Below, piece by piece: positions 45,826-53,540 of a stretch of 64,000 nt of DNA (positions are counted from its first letter, which is position 1; each line of letters starts with the position of its first letter). Under the pieces are notes generated by a model. That model had not been told where the DNA came from and ran no database searches. It saw only the letters and a list, made by a program, of their open reading frames with translations. The DNA comes from Actinophytocola algeriensis (lineage in GTDB: Bacteria > Actinomycetota > Actinomycetes > Mycobacteriales > Pseudonocardiaceae): positions 1,072,784 to 1,136,783 of the forward strand of contig NZ_JACHJQ010000003.1 of NCBI RefSeq assembly GCF_014203735.1, written 5' to 3'. The position numbers were made by a program, and so were the translations under genes.

Positions 45826-46635
45826 ATGGAGAGTGTGCGTGCGATCGACGGCTGGCCGGTCGAGAACGCGGCGGTCGCGGTGGTGTCCGCGTCGGGTGAC
45901 CTGCTCGGTGCCGCGGGCCCGCAGGAGCGCGAGTTCAAGCTCGCGTCGGTGACGAAGCTGCTCACGGCGTACGCCACGCTGGTCGCCGTCGAGGAGGGTG
46001 CCGTCGAGTGGGACCAGCCCGCGGGCCCCGAGGGTTCGACGGTCCGGCACTTGATCGCGCACGTGTCGGGCCTCGCGTTCGACGAGCACAAGGTCATGGC
46101 CCAGCCCGGCACCAGGCGCATGTACTCGAACACGGGCTTCGAGGTGCTGGCCGACACCGTCCACGAGGCGTCCGGCATCCCGTTCGCCGAGTACCTGACG
46201 GAGGCGGTGCTGGCGCCGCTGGGCATGGAGTCGTCACGCCTCGCGGGCACCGCGGGCGCTGGTGCCGTGTCCACGTGCGCCGACCTGGCCCGCTTCGCCG
46301 CGGAGCTGCAGTCCCCGACGCTGGTCGCACCGTCCACTGTGGAGGAAGCGACGTCGGTCGCGTTCCCCGGCCTGTCCGGTGTGCTGCCGGGCTACGGCTA
46401 CCAGAAGAACAACGACTGGGGCCTCGGCTGCGAGATCCGCGACCACAAGAGTCCACACTGGACCGGCAAGAACAGCTCACCCGCCACGTTCGGCCACTTC
46501 GGACAGTCGGGCACGTTCCTGTGGGTCGACCCGGCAGCGGGCGTTGCCTGCGTGGCACTCGCGGACCGCGCCTTCGGCCAGTGGGCCATCGACACGTGGC
46601 CGGACTTCACGGACGCGGTACTCGCCGAGCTGTGA
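45826..46635 (+). CDS. serine hydrolase, class C beta-lactamase/DD-peptidase fold
   Basis: This 269-residue protein has the SxxK motif (Ser41-Val-Thr-Lys44), a tyrosine motif YSN at about 100-102, and FGHFGQSG near 222 in place of KTG. It has no signal peptide, so it is probably a cytoplasmic esterase-like member rather than a wall enzyme. ATG 45826 follows the capA stop by 18 bases, so the two may be co-transcribed. Its 3' end overlaps the convergent DUF397 gene by 29 bases. Confidence 0.88.
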   Translation: MESVRAIDGWPVENAAVAVVSASGDLLGAAGPQEREFKLASVTKLLTAYATLVAVEEGAVEWDQPAGPEGSTVRHLIAHVSGLAFDEHKVMAQPGTRRMYSNTGFEVLADTVHEASGIPFAEYLTEAVLAPLGMESSRLAGTAGAGAVSTCADLARFAAELQSPTLVAPSTVEEATSVAFPGLSGVLPGYGYQKNNDWGLGCEIRDHKSPHWTGKNSSPATFGHFGQSGTFLWVDPAAGVACVALADRAFGQWAIDTWPDFTDAVLAEL

Positions 46636-46780
46636 ACGCCCGCCACTGAGCGGGAGAGAACCGCAACACCGGACCGGCGGTGTCCTTCGAGTCCCGGACC
46701 CCGACCAGCACTGTGGTGAAGGCGACCTCGACGCAGCCACCGTTGCCGCCGCCGCTGAAGCTACTCTTCCGCCACTCCAT
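46607..46780 (-). CDS. DUF397 protein
   Basis: This 57-residue protein shows the DUF397 pattern: WRKSSFSGGGNGGCVEVAF, then VRDSKDTAGPVLRFSPAQWRAF. ATG 46780 has GGAGG 7 bases upstream. DUF397 genes almost always accompany XRE/DUF5753 regulators, which lie directly upstream here, and they are thought to act as antagonists or partners of that regulator. Confidence 0.9.
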   Translation of the reverse strand: MEWRKSSFSGGGNGGCVEVAFTTVLVGVRDSKDTAGPVLRFSPAQWRAFTARRVPRP

Positions 46781-46868
46781 CTCGGTCCTCCGGAACGTCG
46801 TATTCGTTTGCCACACGGGCAAGAAGTGCTCGGGACTGTCCCTCATCCAGAGTAACGGCCTTCAGCTT

Positions 46869-47627
46869 CTACAGGATCGATCGATAGATGCGGATGTCGT
46901 CGGGCGTCTCCAAGAAGAGGCCGTGCGTCTGGTTCTCGACGTAGGCGACTGGCCCGTGGTTGCGGTATTCCATCAGTTCGAACGGGCCGCCGAGGAAACC
47001 GAGCGAGAACGACGCGGGCACCACCCGGACCGTGCACCAGGGCCGGGCCGTGATGAGGGCGAGGTGCAGCAGCTGATCGTTCATCACGCGGGGGCTGCCC
47101 ACGGTCGAGCGGAGCACCTGTTCGGGGATGAAGAACGTCAGGTCGATGCCGAACTCGCGGCGCAAGAGATCCTGGCGTTCCAGCCTGATCCGCACTCGGA
47201 GGTCGATTCCCTCGTCGGGGAAGCGGCCGGTGGCCCGGAACACGGCTCTGGCGTAGTCCTCGGTCTGCAGGAGGCCAGGCACGAGCAGGGGCTCGTACTG
47301 GTGGATGCTGGTGGCGGTGGTTTCGTGGGTCGTCAGGGTGCGCAGCTCGTCCGGGACGTTGGGCTGGAGCCAGTCCCTGGCCCAGATGTCGCGGCACATG
47401 GCGAGCAGTCGGTCCATCTCGGGCCCGACGACGCGGAAGTACGCCAGGTAGGTGGCGACGGCCACCTCGGAGGCCCCGCGCTGGCCGTTCTCCATCCTGG
47501 TGACCTTGCTGTCCGACCACCCCAGGGCACGCGCCAGGTCGTGGACGTTGCAGCCCGCCCGCTCGCGCACGCGCTTCAGTTCGGCGCCCAGCTGACGGCT
47601 TCTCGTGGTGGTGTGCCGACCGGTCAT
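46869..47627 (-). CDS. XRE regulator with DUF5753, ended by a premature TAG
   Basis: This 252-residue protein has an N-terminal HTH (LGAELKRVRERAGCNVHDLA, then SDSKVTRMENGQRG) and a DUF5753 domain with EPLLVPGLLQTEDYARAVF. It stops at TAG 46871-46869 after YRSIL. Reading through gives KLKAVTLDEGQSRALLA and on to a stop at 46763-46761, which overlaps the DUF397 start by 20 bases, exactly as in intact pairs. A single change (probably GAG to TAG) has therefore removed about 35 C-terminal residues. The core may still be active. Confidence 0.85.
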   Translation of the reverse strand: MTGRHTTTRSRQLGAELKRVRERAGCNVHDLARALGWSDSKVTRMENGQRGASEVAVATYLAYFRVVGPEMDRLLAMCRDIWARDWLQPNVPDELRTLTTHETTATSIHQYEPLLVPGLLQTEDYARAVFRATGRFPDEGIDLRVRIRLERQDLLRREFGIDLTFFIPEQVLRSTVGSPRVMNDQLLHLALITARPWCTVRVVPASFSLGFLGGPFELMEYRNHGPVAYVENQTHGLFLETPDDIRIYRSIL

Positions 47628-47710
47628 GCCGCCAACGTAGATCCGCCGGGGGCCGCCGGAGGGCGAGGTTCACCCGACCCGGCGGGCGCTTGACCGTGGG
47701 TCCGGGCACG

Positions 47711-48157
47711 ATGGCGGTCATGTACCACATGGACCGCGACGAATGGCTCCGCTTCGTCTCGCACGGCACCCGCACCGGCAAGCTCGCGACGGTGCGCAAG
47801 GACGGCTCCCCGCACGTGGCGCCGATCTGGTTCCTGATCGACGCGACCGACGACGGCGACTTCATCGTGTTCACGACCGGCGCCGACACGGCCAAGGGGT
47901 ACGCCGTCAAGCGCGACCCGCGGCTGTCGATGGTGGTGGACGTCGAGGAGCCGCCGTTCTCGTTCGTGCAGTTCCAGGCCGAGGCCGAGGTGTCCGAGGA
48001 CCTCGACGAGATGCTCGGCTGGGCCACTCGCCTCGGCGGGCGCTACATGGGCACCGACAAGGCCGAGGCGTTCGGCAAGCGCAACGCCGTGCCCGGCGAG
48101 CTGCTGGTCCGCGCCCGCATCACGAAGGTCGTGGCGCTGGCGGAGATCGCCGACTGA
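47711..48157 (+). CDS. PPOX-class F420-dependent oxidoreductase
   Basis: This 148-residue split-barrel flavin/F420-binding protein begins YHMDRDEWLRFVSHGTRTGKLATV. It has the DGSPHVAPIWFLID strand, KGYAVKRDPRLSMVVDVEEPP, and the ending RARITKVVALAEI. Family members reduce small substrates with F420H2. ATG 47711 is chosen over 47690 because it starts the first conserved strand. It converges with the SDR gene across 3 bases. Confidence 0.88.
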   Translation: MAVMYHMDRDEWLRFVSHGTRTGKLATVRKDGSPHVAPIWFLIDATDDGDFIVFTTGADTAKGYAVKRDPRLSMVVDVEEPPFSFVQFQAEAEVSEDLDEMLGWATRLGGRYMGTDKAEAFGKRNAVPGELLVRARITKVVALAEIAD

Positions 48158-48160
48158 GCG

Positions 48161-48847
48161 CTACCAGGCCAGCACCCCGGACTCGTCCTGGAAGGTGCCG
48201 GTCGGACCGTCCGCGTCGAGGGTCGCCAGCCGCACGACGGTTCTGGCGCTCTCCTCCGGCGACCGTCCGATGCCGAAGCCCGCGGTCATGTCGGTGGCGG
48301 TGGTGCCGGGTTCGAGTGCGTTGAACTTGATGCCCCGCTCGGACTTGGCGTACTGGACCGTCAGCATGGTGGCGGCTGCCTTGGACGCGGAGTAGAGCGC
48401 GACAGGCAGGTGGTACTCCGGCCGGTCGGGGTTGTTCACCGCCCAGAACGACCCGGCGCTGCTCGACACGGTGACCACGGTGGGGTTCGAGGACTTGCGC
48501 AGCAGGGGGAGCGCCGCCTCCGTGACGCGCACGACGCCCACCGCGTTGGTGTCGAAGGCGCGCAGTGCCGTGGGACCGTCGACGACTCCGGGTTCGAGGA
48601 TGCCCGCGTTGTGCACCAGGACGTCGAGCAGGCCCTCGGCCGCACCGATCGTCGCCAGCGCGCCCGCCACCGACGCGTCGTCGGTCACGTCGAGCTGAAC
48701 GAACCGGGCGCCGAGCGCTGCCGCGGCCTTCTCACCCCGCTCGACGTCCCGCGCACCGACGTAGACGACGTGTCCCAGCTCCAGAAGCTGTTTGGCGGTC
48801 TCGAAACCGATGCCCTTGTTGGCCCCGGTGACCAGTGTGACGGTCAT
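48161..48847 (-). CDS. short-chain dehydrogenase/reductase
   Basis: This 228-residue Rossmann protein has the cofactor loop TGANKGIG at the N-terminus, LDVTDDASV, the HNAG motif, the catalytic Ser in VSSSAGS, and the YSASK motif. It is an NAD(P)-dependent oxidoreductase of the carbonyl-reductase group; its substrate is unknown. It is divergent from the MmyB-type regulator gene, which probably controls it. Confidence 0.93.
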   Translation of the reverse strand: MTVTLVTGANKGIGFETAKQLLELGHVVYVGARDVERGEKAAAALGARFVQLDVTDDASVAGALATIGAAEGLLDVLVHNAGILEPGVVDGPTALRAFDTNAVGVVRVTEAALPLLRKSSNPTVVTVSSSAGSFWAVNNPDRPEYHLPVALYSASKAAATMLTVQYAKSERGIKFNALEPGTTATDMTAGFGIGRSPEESARTVVRLATLDADGPTGTFQDESGVLAW

Positions 48848-48894
48848 GTGCGTCCTTCCGAAATATGTGGCCTGAGCGGACCGTTGTCGACGCT

Positions 48895-49783
48895 ATGCGG
48901 CGCCACTCACCTCAACCAGAGCCCTCTCGTGCCCGGGGAGTGACAGGACCCCCTCCGCGGAGCGGGACGAACCCCCTCGGCGCGTACCTGCGTGCCCGGC
49001 GCGAGCTGGTGACGCCTGCGCAGGCGGGCATCCGCGACGTCGGTGTGCGGCGGGTGCCGGGGCTGCGGCGTGAGGAGGTCGCGATGCTCGCCGGCATCAG
49101 TGCCGACTACTACCTGCGGTTGGAACGGGGCCGCGACCGCAACCCCTCCGCGCAGGTGCTCGAGTCACTCGCGCGGGTGCTCCGCCTCGACGACGACCAC
49201 GTCGCTCACCTGCGGACCTTGGTCGCGGAGGCACCCCGAGGACGCCGACCGCACGAGGAGACCCCACCACCCGGCGCGCTCAAGCTCCTGGACTCCCTCG
49301 CCCAGCCAGCGTTCATCGAAGGCCGGTACTTCGACATCCTCGCCTCGAACCGCCTCGCCAGAGCACTCTCGCCCGGCCTCGCCGCGGGGGGGCAACCAGC
49401 TGAGGGACATGTTCCTGGACCCGGCCGAGCAGGCGCTGCACCCCGACTGGCAGAACGTCACGCAATGCCTCGTCGCGAACCTGCGGCAGTCCGTGGGGAA
49501 GGACGTCGACGACTCCCGCTTCGTCGAGCTGACCGGCGAACTGGCACGGAGAAGTCCCCGCTTTCGAGAGCTGTGGGCCCGCCATGACGTCCGCAGCCAG
49601 TACGGGGCGCCGATCCGGATCCATCACCCCCGGGTCGGGGCACTGACCCTCAACCGGGAACGACTGGGCATCAGCGGCGCCGAGGGGCTGATGCTCGTCG
49701 TGTACCACCCGGACGCCGGGTCGGCCGATGCGGACAAGCTGACTCGCCTGGCGTCCGCACCGGACCTGGTCAACTCGGCCTGA
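48895..49783 (+). pseudogene. MmyB-type HTH regulator gene with a G7 frameshift
   Basis: The first frame encodes the XRE HTH (LGAYLRARRELVTPAQAG, VPGLRREEVAMLAGISADYYLRLE) and the start of the MmyB ligand domain (FDILASNRLARALSPG). At a run of seven G (49386-49392) the frame shifts. The next frame continues with NQLRDMFLDPAEQALHPDW to GLMLVVYHPDAGSADADKL and stops at 49783. With six G the gene would be whole. It is a real mutation, a phase-variable run or a sequencing error. The start (ATG 48895 or GTG 48940) is uncertain. It is divergent from the SDR gene. Confidence 0.8.
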
Positions 49784-49819
49784 CCGAGTCCGCCGCCGAT
49801 CCGGCCAACCCAGCTCGCC

Positions 49820-49868
49820 GTGAAAGGCGCGTTCACGGCATGACCGGTGCCGCGAACGCGCCTTTCAC
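49820..49868. terminator. long bidirectional hairpin
   Basis: Two 21-base arms (GTGAAAGGCGCGTTCACGGCA and its partner) pair with one A-C mismatch around a 7-base loop. It sits between the convergent MmyB-type gene and the XPB helicase gene. It resembles a mobile intergenic palindrome as much as a simple terminator. Confidence 0.75.
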
Positions 49869-49873
49869 AGCAC

Positions 49874-51535
49874 CTAACCCACAGACGGCAGCTGCGGGCC
49901 CAGGAAGTCGTCCGCGTCGCGGATCGTGTACGCGTAGCCCTGTTCGGCAAGGAAGCGCTGCCGGTGCGCGGCGTAGTCCGTGTCCAGCGTGTCCCGGGAG
50001 ACCACCGAGTAGAAGTGCGCCTGCCGGCCGTCCTCCTTGGGGCGCAACAACCTTCCCAGCCGCTGCGCCTCCTCCTGCCGCGAACCGAACGTGCCGGACA
50101 CCTGCACCGCGACCGTCGCTTCCGGCAGGTCGATCGAGAAGTTCGCGACCTTCGACACCACCAGCGTCCGCAGCTCACCCTGGCGGAACATCTCGAACAG
50201 CCGCTCGCGCTCCGCGTTGCGGGTCGAGCCCTGGATCACCGGCGCGTCCAGCTCGCCGCCGAGCATCTCCAGCTGGTCCAGGTACGCGCCGATGACCAGC
50301 GTCGGCTCGTCGGGGTGCTTGTCCAGGATCTTCTTCACCACCGGGATCTTCGTGTCCACAGTGGAGCACAGCTTGTAGCGTTCCTCCGGCTCGGCCGTGG
50401 CGTAGGACAGGCGCTCGGCGTCGGTGAGGGTCACCCGGACCTCGATGCACTCCGCGGGCGCGATCCAGCCCTGCGCCTCGATGTCGCGCCACGGCACGTC
50501 GTACCGCTTGGGGCCGATCAGCGAGAACACGTCGCCTTCGCGGCCGTCCTCGCGCACCAGCGTGGCCGTCAGGCCGAGGCGCCGCCGGGACTGCAGGTCC
50601 GCCGTCATGCGGAACACCGGCGCGGGCAACAGGTGGACCTCGTCGTAGACGACCAGGCCCCAGTCGCGGGAGTCGAACAGGTCCAGGTGCCGGTACTCGC
50701 CCTTCGACTTGCGGGTCATCACCTGGTACGTGGCGATCGTGACCGGGCGGATCTCCTTGCGCTCACCGGAGTACTCGCCGATCTCCTCCTCGGTCAGCGA
50801 CGTGCGGGCGATCAGCTCGCGCTTCCACTGCCTGCCCGCGACGGTGTTGGTCACCAGGATCAGCGTCGTCGCCTTCGCCTGGGCCATCGCCGCCGCGCCG
50901 ACCAGCGTCTTGCCCGCACCACACGGCAGCACGACCACACCGGAACCACCGGCCCAGAAAGCGTCCGCCGCCTGCCGTTGGTAGTCGCGCAGCGTCCAGT
51001 CGTTCTCCTCCAGCTCGATGGGGTGCGCCTCGCCGTCGACATACCCGGCCATGTCCTCCGCGGGCCAGCCGACCTTCAGCAGCAACTGCTTGAGGCGGCC
51101 GCGTTCCGACGGGTGCACGACGACCGTGTCGTCATCGAGGCGCGCCCCGATCATCGGGGCGATCTTCTTGTGCCGCAACACTTCCTCGAGCACGGCGCGG
51201 TCGATCGTGGTCATCACCAGGCCGTGCGCCGGATGGTTGGACAGCTGCAGCCTGCCGAACCGGCCCATGGTGTCGACGATGTCGATGAGCAGCGGTTGCG
51301 GCACCGGGTAACGCGAGAACACGGTGAGCGCGTCGACCACCTGCTCGGCGTCGTGGCCCGCCGCGCGGGCGTTCCACAGCGCGAGCGGGGTGACACGGTA
51401 GGTGTGCACGTGCTCGGGTGCCCGCTCCAGTTCGGCGAACGGCGCGATCGCGATCCGCGCGTCGTTCGACCTCGGGTGGTCGACCTCGAGCAGCAGTGTT
51501 TTGTCGGACTGGACGATCAGTGGGCCGTCGGTCAC
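49874..51535 (-). CDS. XPB/Ssl2-like DNA repair helicase
   Basis: This 553-residue SF2 helicase has an N-terminal XPB damage-recognition-like part (1-180), then motif I PCGAGKTLVG, motif II YDEVHLL, motif III GLTATL and motif VI EEAQRLGRLLRPK. RED is present as VREDGREGD and the C-terminus is as in mycobacterial Ercc3 (Rv0861c). It unwinds DNA 3'-5'. GTG 51535 gives the family N-terminus. It is divergent from the Gln/Gly-rich protein gene. Confidence 0.93.
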   Translation of the reverse strand: MTDGPLIVQSDKTLLLEVDHPRSNDARIAIAPFAELERAPEHVHTYRVTPLALWNARAAGHDAEQVVDALTVFSRYPVPQPLLIDIVDTMGRFGRLQLSNHPAHGLVMTTIDRAVLEEVLRHKKIAPMIGARLDDDTVVVHPSERGRLKQLLLKVGWPAEDMAGYVDGEAHPIELEENDWTLRDYQRQAADAFWAGGSGVVVLPCGAGKTLVGAAAMAQAKATTLILVTNTVAGRQWKRELIARTSLTEEEIGEYSGERKEIRPVTIATYQVMTRKSKGEYRHLDLFDSRDWGLVVYDEVHLLPAPVFRMTADLQSRRRLGLTATLVREDGREGDVFSLIGPKRYDVPWRDIEAQGWIAPAECIEVRVTLTDAERLSYATAEPEERYKLCSTVDTKIPVVKKILDKHPDEPTLVIGAYLDQLEMLGGELDAPVIQGSTRNAERERLFEMFRQGELRTLVVSKVANFSIDLPEATVAVQVSGTFGSRQEEAQRLGRLLRPKEDGRQAHFYSVVSRDTLDTDYAAHRQRFLAEQGYAYTIRDADDFLGPQLPSVG

Positions 51536-51558
51536 TTCTGGCGGTTTCCCCTCGGCTT

Positions 51559-51575
51559 TGACATCGCAAATGTCA
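51559..51575. promoter_or_regulatory. palindrome between the XPB gene and the Gln/Gly-rich gene
   Basis: TGACAT-CGCAA-ATGTCA is a perfect 6-bp dyad, extended by TT and CA. It lies 24 bases upstream of the XPB GTG start and 49 before the divergent ATG, so it could be an operator for either gene. Confidence 0.45.
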
Positions 51576-51610
51576 CAACAACCGGCTCGTCGTATTCAAT
51601 CCCGCAACGC

Positions 51611-51616
51611 TAGATT
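51611..51616 (+). promoter_or_regulatory. -10 of a leaderless mRNA
   Basis: TAGATT lies 7 bases before ATG 51624, and no Shine-Dalgarno is present. The gene is probably transcribed from the A of its start codon. Confidence 0.55.
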
Positions 51617-51623
51617 GCGGTGC

Positions 51624-52502
51624 ATGACGACGCCTCCCTACCAGCCGGGGCCTTACGGGCAGCCCAACGATCCATATGGTGGTCAGGGAGGCTACGGCCA
51701 GCAGAGACCGCCGCAGCAACCGCAGTACGGCCAGCCACAATACGGCGGCCAGTACGGCGGCGCCAACGACCAGACGCAGGCGTTCGGGAACGCGCCGCAG
51801 AGCCCGTACGGCGCCACCCAGCAGTGGCCGGGTGGCGGCTACGGCGGGATGACGCCGCCACCGGAGCCGCCGCAGAAGAACACCGGGATGGTCGTCGCGA
51901 TCGTGACGATCGCCGTGCTGGTCCTGGCGGGCGCGGGGATCGGGCTGTACTTCCTCAACAAGGACGGCGGCGACAACACCGCGGGTGGCGGGACCTCCAC
52001 CTCGGCCTCGGACAAAACGGACTCCTCGTCGGGTGCGGGAACGGACGAGGAGACCGCGACAACGGAGGAGACCGAGGAGCCCATCGCGGACCCCGGCGAG
52101 GCCATCGACGCCCAGCCCGGCGACTGCATCAAGGTGAACGTCGCGAGCTCCACCAACGCGGACGTGGAGACCGTCGACTGCTCGACCCCCGAGGCGATCT
52201 ACAAGGTCGCGACGCGCGAGGAGACCGACACCGGGTCCTGCCCGAACGACCAGTACGTGTCGTACACGGAGGAGGGCCAGCTCCTGCTGTGCCTGCAGTT
52301 GAACGTGTCCCGGGGCGACTGCCTCGAGGTGACGGACTCCGAGGACAAGCGGGCGGACTGCGCGGCGCCGGGCGTCACGCACGCGGTGATCGACGTGCTG
52401 GACGGTGTCGACGACGAGACGCAGTGCTCGGACGCCACCACCGAGGTCATCACCTATCCGCAGCCCCCGCTCACCATCTGTCTCGGATCGCCTACCGCAT
52501 AA
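51624..52502 (+). CDS. LppU/SCO3897-like membrane protein, copy 1
   Basis: This 292-residue protein has a cytoplasmic Gln/Gly/Pro/Tyr-rich segment (1-85), a transmembrane helix (about 88-111), and an acidic Thr/Glu linker. Two tandem Cys-containing repeats follow (GDCIKV…DCSTPEAIYKV…CLQLNV, then GDCLEV…DCAAPGVTHAV…ICLG). The outer part matches the LppU/SCO3897 type. The function is unknown; the inner part is prone to self-association. It is followed by a paralogue after 163 bases. Confidence 0.82.
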   Translation: MTTPPYQPGPYGQPNDPYGGQGGYGQQRPPQQPQYGQPQYGGQYGGANDQTQAFGNAPQSPYGATQQWPGGGYGGMTPPPEPPQKNTGMVVAIVTIAVLVLAGAGIGLYFLNKDGGDNTAGGGTSTSASDKTDSSSGAGTDEETATTEETEEPIADPGEAIDAQPGDCIKVNVASSTNADVETVDCSTPEAIYKVATREETDTGSCPNDQYVSYTEEGQLLLCLQLNVSRGDCLEVTDSEDKRADCAAPGVTHAVIDVLDGVDDETQCSDATTEVITYPQPPLTICLGSPTA

Positions 52503-52665
52503 CATCTCCGGGCCCCACCGCGACCGTTCGATGACGGACCGTGGTTTCCCAGAAGTTCCACTGAGGACTTTGGTGGGGTGGCACACGACTGTCGGTGCGG
52601 TCGCGTACATTGCTGCTCTCGAACCAAGTCTTCCGATTTGTCGGCATGTTGTGCGAGGGGTGCAC

Positions 52666-53481
52666 ATGAACTCTCCGAACTACCCGCCTCCCGGCGGGCA
52701 GCAGGGCCCGTACGGACCGCCCCAGACGCCGCCCGGTGGCCAGCCGTACGGCCAGCGGCCGCCGCAGTCGCCGCCCGGTGGGCAGCCCTACGGCGCACCG
52801 CCGCCCCAGGGCCAGCCCTACGGTGGTCCGCCCCCGCAGGGGCAGCCGTACGGTGGCGGTGCCCCCCAGGGCCTCGCAGGCCCGGGCGGTCCCGGTGGCC
52901 CGGGTGGTCCCGGTGGTGCGCCTCCGGTCGGCTACGCGACACCGCCCCCGCCGCCGCCCGCCGCGAAGCCGAACAACACCGGCAAGATCATCAAGATCGT
53001 GCTCGGCATCGTCGTCATCGGTGTCGTGGCCACGTTCGCGATCATCAACTGGGGCACGGCGCCGTCCAGCTCCAAGGTCGGCGACTGCATCAAGGTCAAC
53101 AACGCGAGCTCGTCGAACGCGGACGTCGAGAAGGTCGAATGCACCGACCCGAGCGCGGCGTACAAGGTGGCGGCCACGTTCGACGACAGCTCCGCCGAGT
53201 GCCCGGGTGGCACCGAGAGCGACTACGTGTCGTACACGGAGTCCGGCCGCGGTGACCTGACGCTGTGCCTCACGCTGAACGCCAAGGAAGGCGACTGCTT
53301 CGAGCAGGGCGACGCCGACAAGCAGGTCGAGTGCACCGACCCCAACGCCACGTTCAAGGTCATCAAGATCCTGACCGGCACGTCGGACGGCAACGGCTGC
53401 CCCGAGGAGAGCCAGGGCAACTTCTACGCCTACGCCGAGCCCGCGATGGTGCAGTGCTTCGGCCCGCCGGCAGAAGCCTAG
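52666..53481 (+). CDS. LppU/SCO3897-like membrane protein, copy 2
   Basis: This 271-residue protein has the same layout as its upstream paralogue. A Pro/Gly/Gln/Tyr repeat region (1-100; GGQPYG units) is followed by a transmembrane helix (KIVLGIVVIGVVATFAIINWG) and two Cys repeats (GDCIKVNNASSSNADVEKVEC and GDCFEQGDADKQVECTD). GDCIKVN, NADVE and YVSYTE are shared word for word with copy 1, which shows tandem duplication. ATG 52666 has GAGGGG 6 bases upstream. A terminator follows. Confidence 0.85.
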   Translation: MNSPNYPPPGGQQGPYGPPQTPPGGQPYGQRPPQSPPGGQPYGAPPPQGQPYGGPPPQGQPYGGGAPQGLAGPGGPGGPGGPGGAPPVGYATPPPPPPAAKPNNTGKIIKIVLGIVVIGVVATFAIINWGTAPSSSKVGDCIKVNNASSSNADVEKVECTDPSAAYKVAATFDDSSAECPGGTESDYVSYTESGRGDLTLCLTLNAKEGDCFEQGDADKQVECTDPNATFKVIKILTGTSDGNGCPEESQGNFYAYAEPAMVQCFGPPAEA

Positions 53482-53493
53482 GCAGTACGGCAC

Positions 53494-53529
53494 AAAGCGG
53501 GGCTCCCAGCATTCGGGAGCCCCGCTTTT
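53494..53529. terminator. terminator between copy 2 and ubiD
   Basis: A perfect 14-bp stem (AAAGCGGGGCTCCC with its partner) has a 7-base loop and runs into TTTT. It has A-rich and T-rich flanks on both sides and so can end both converging transcripts. Confidence 0.9.
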
Positions 53530-53540
53530 CGTTGTCCTGA

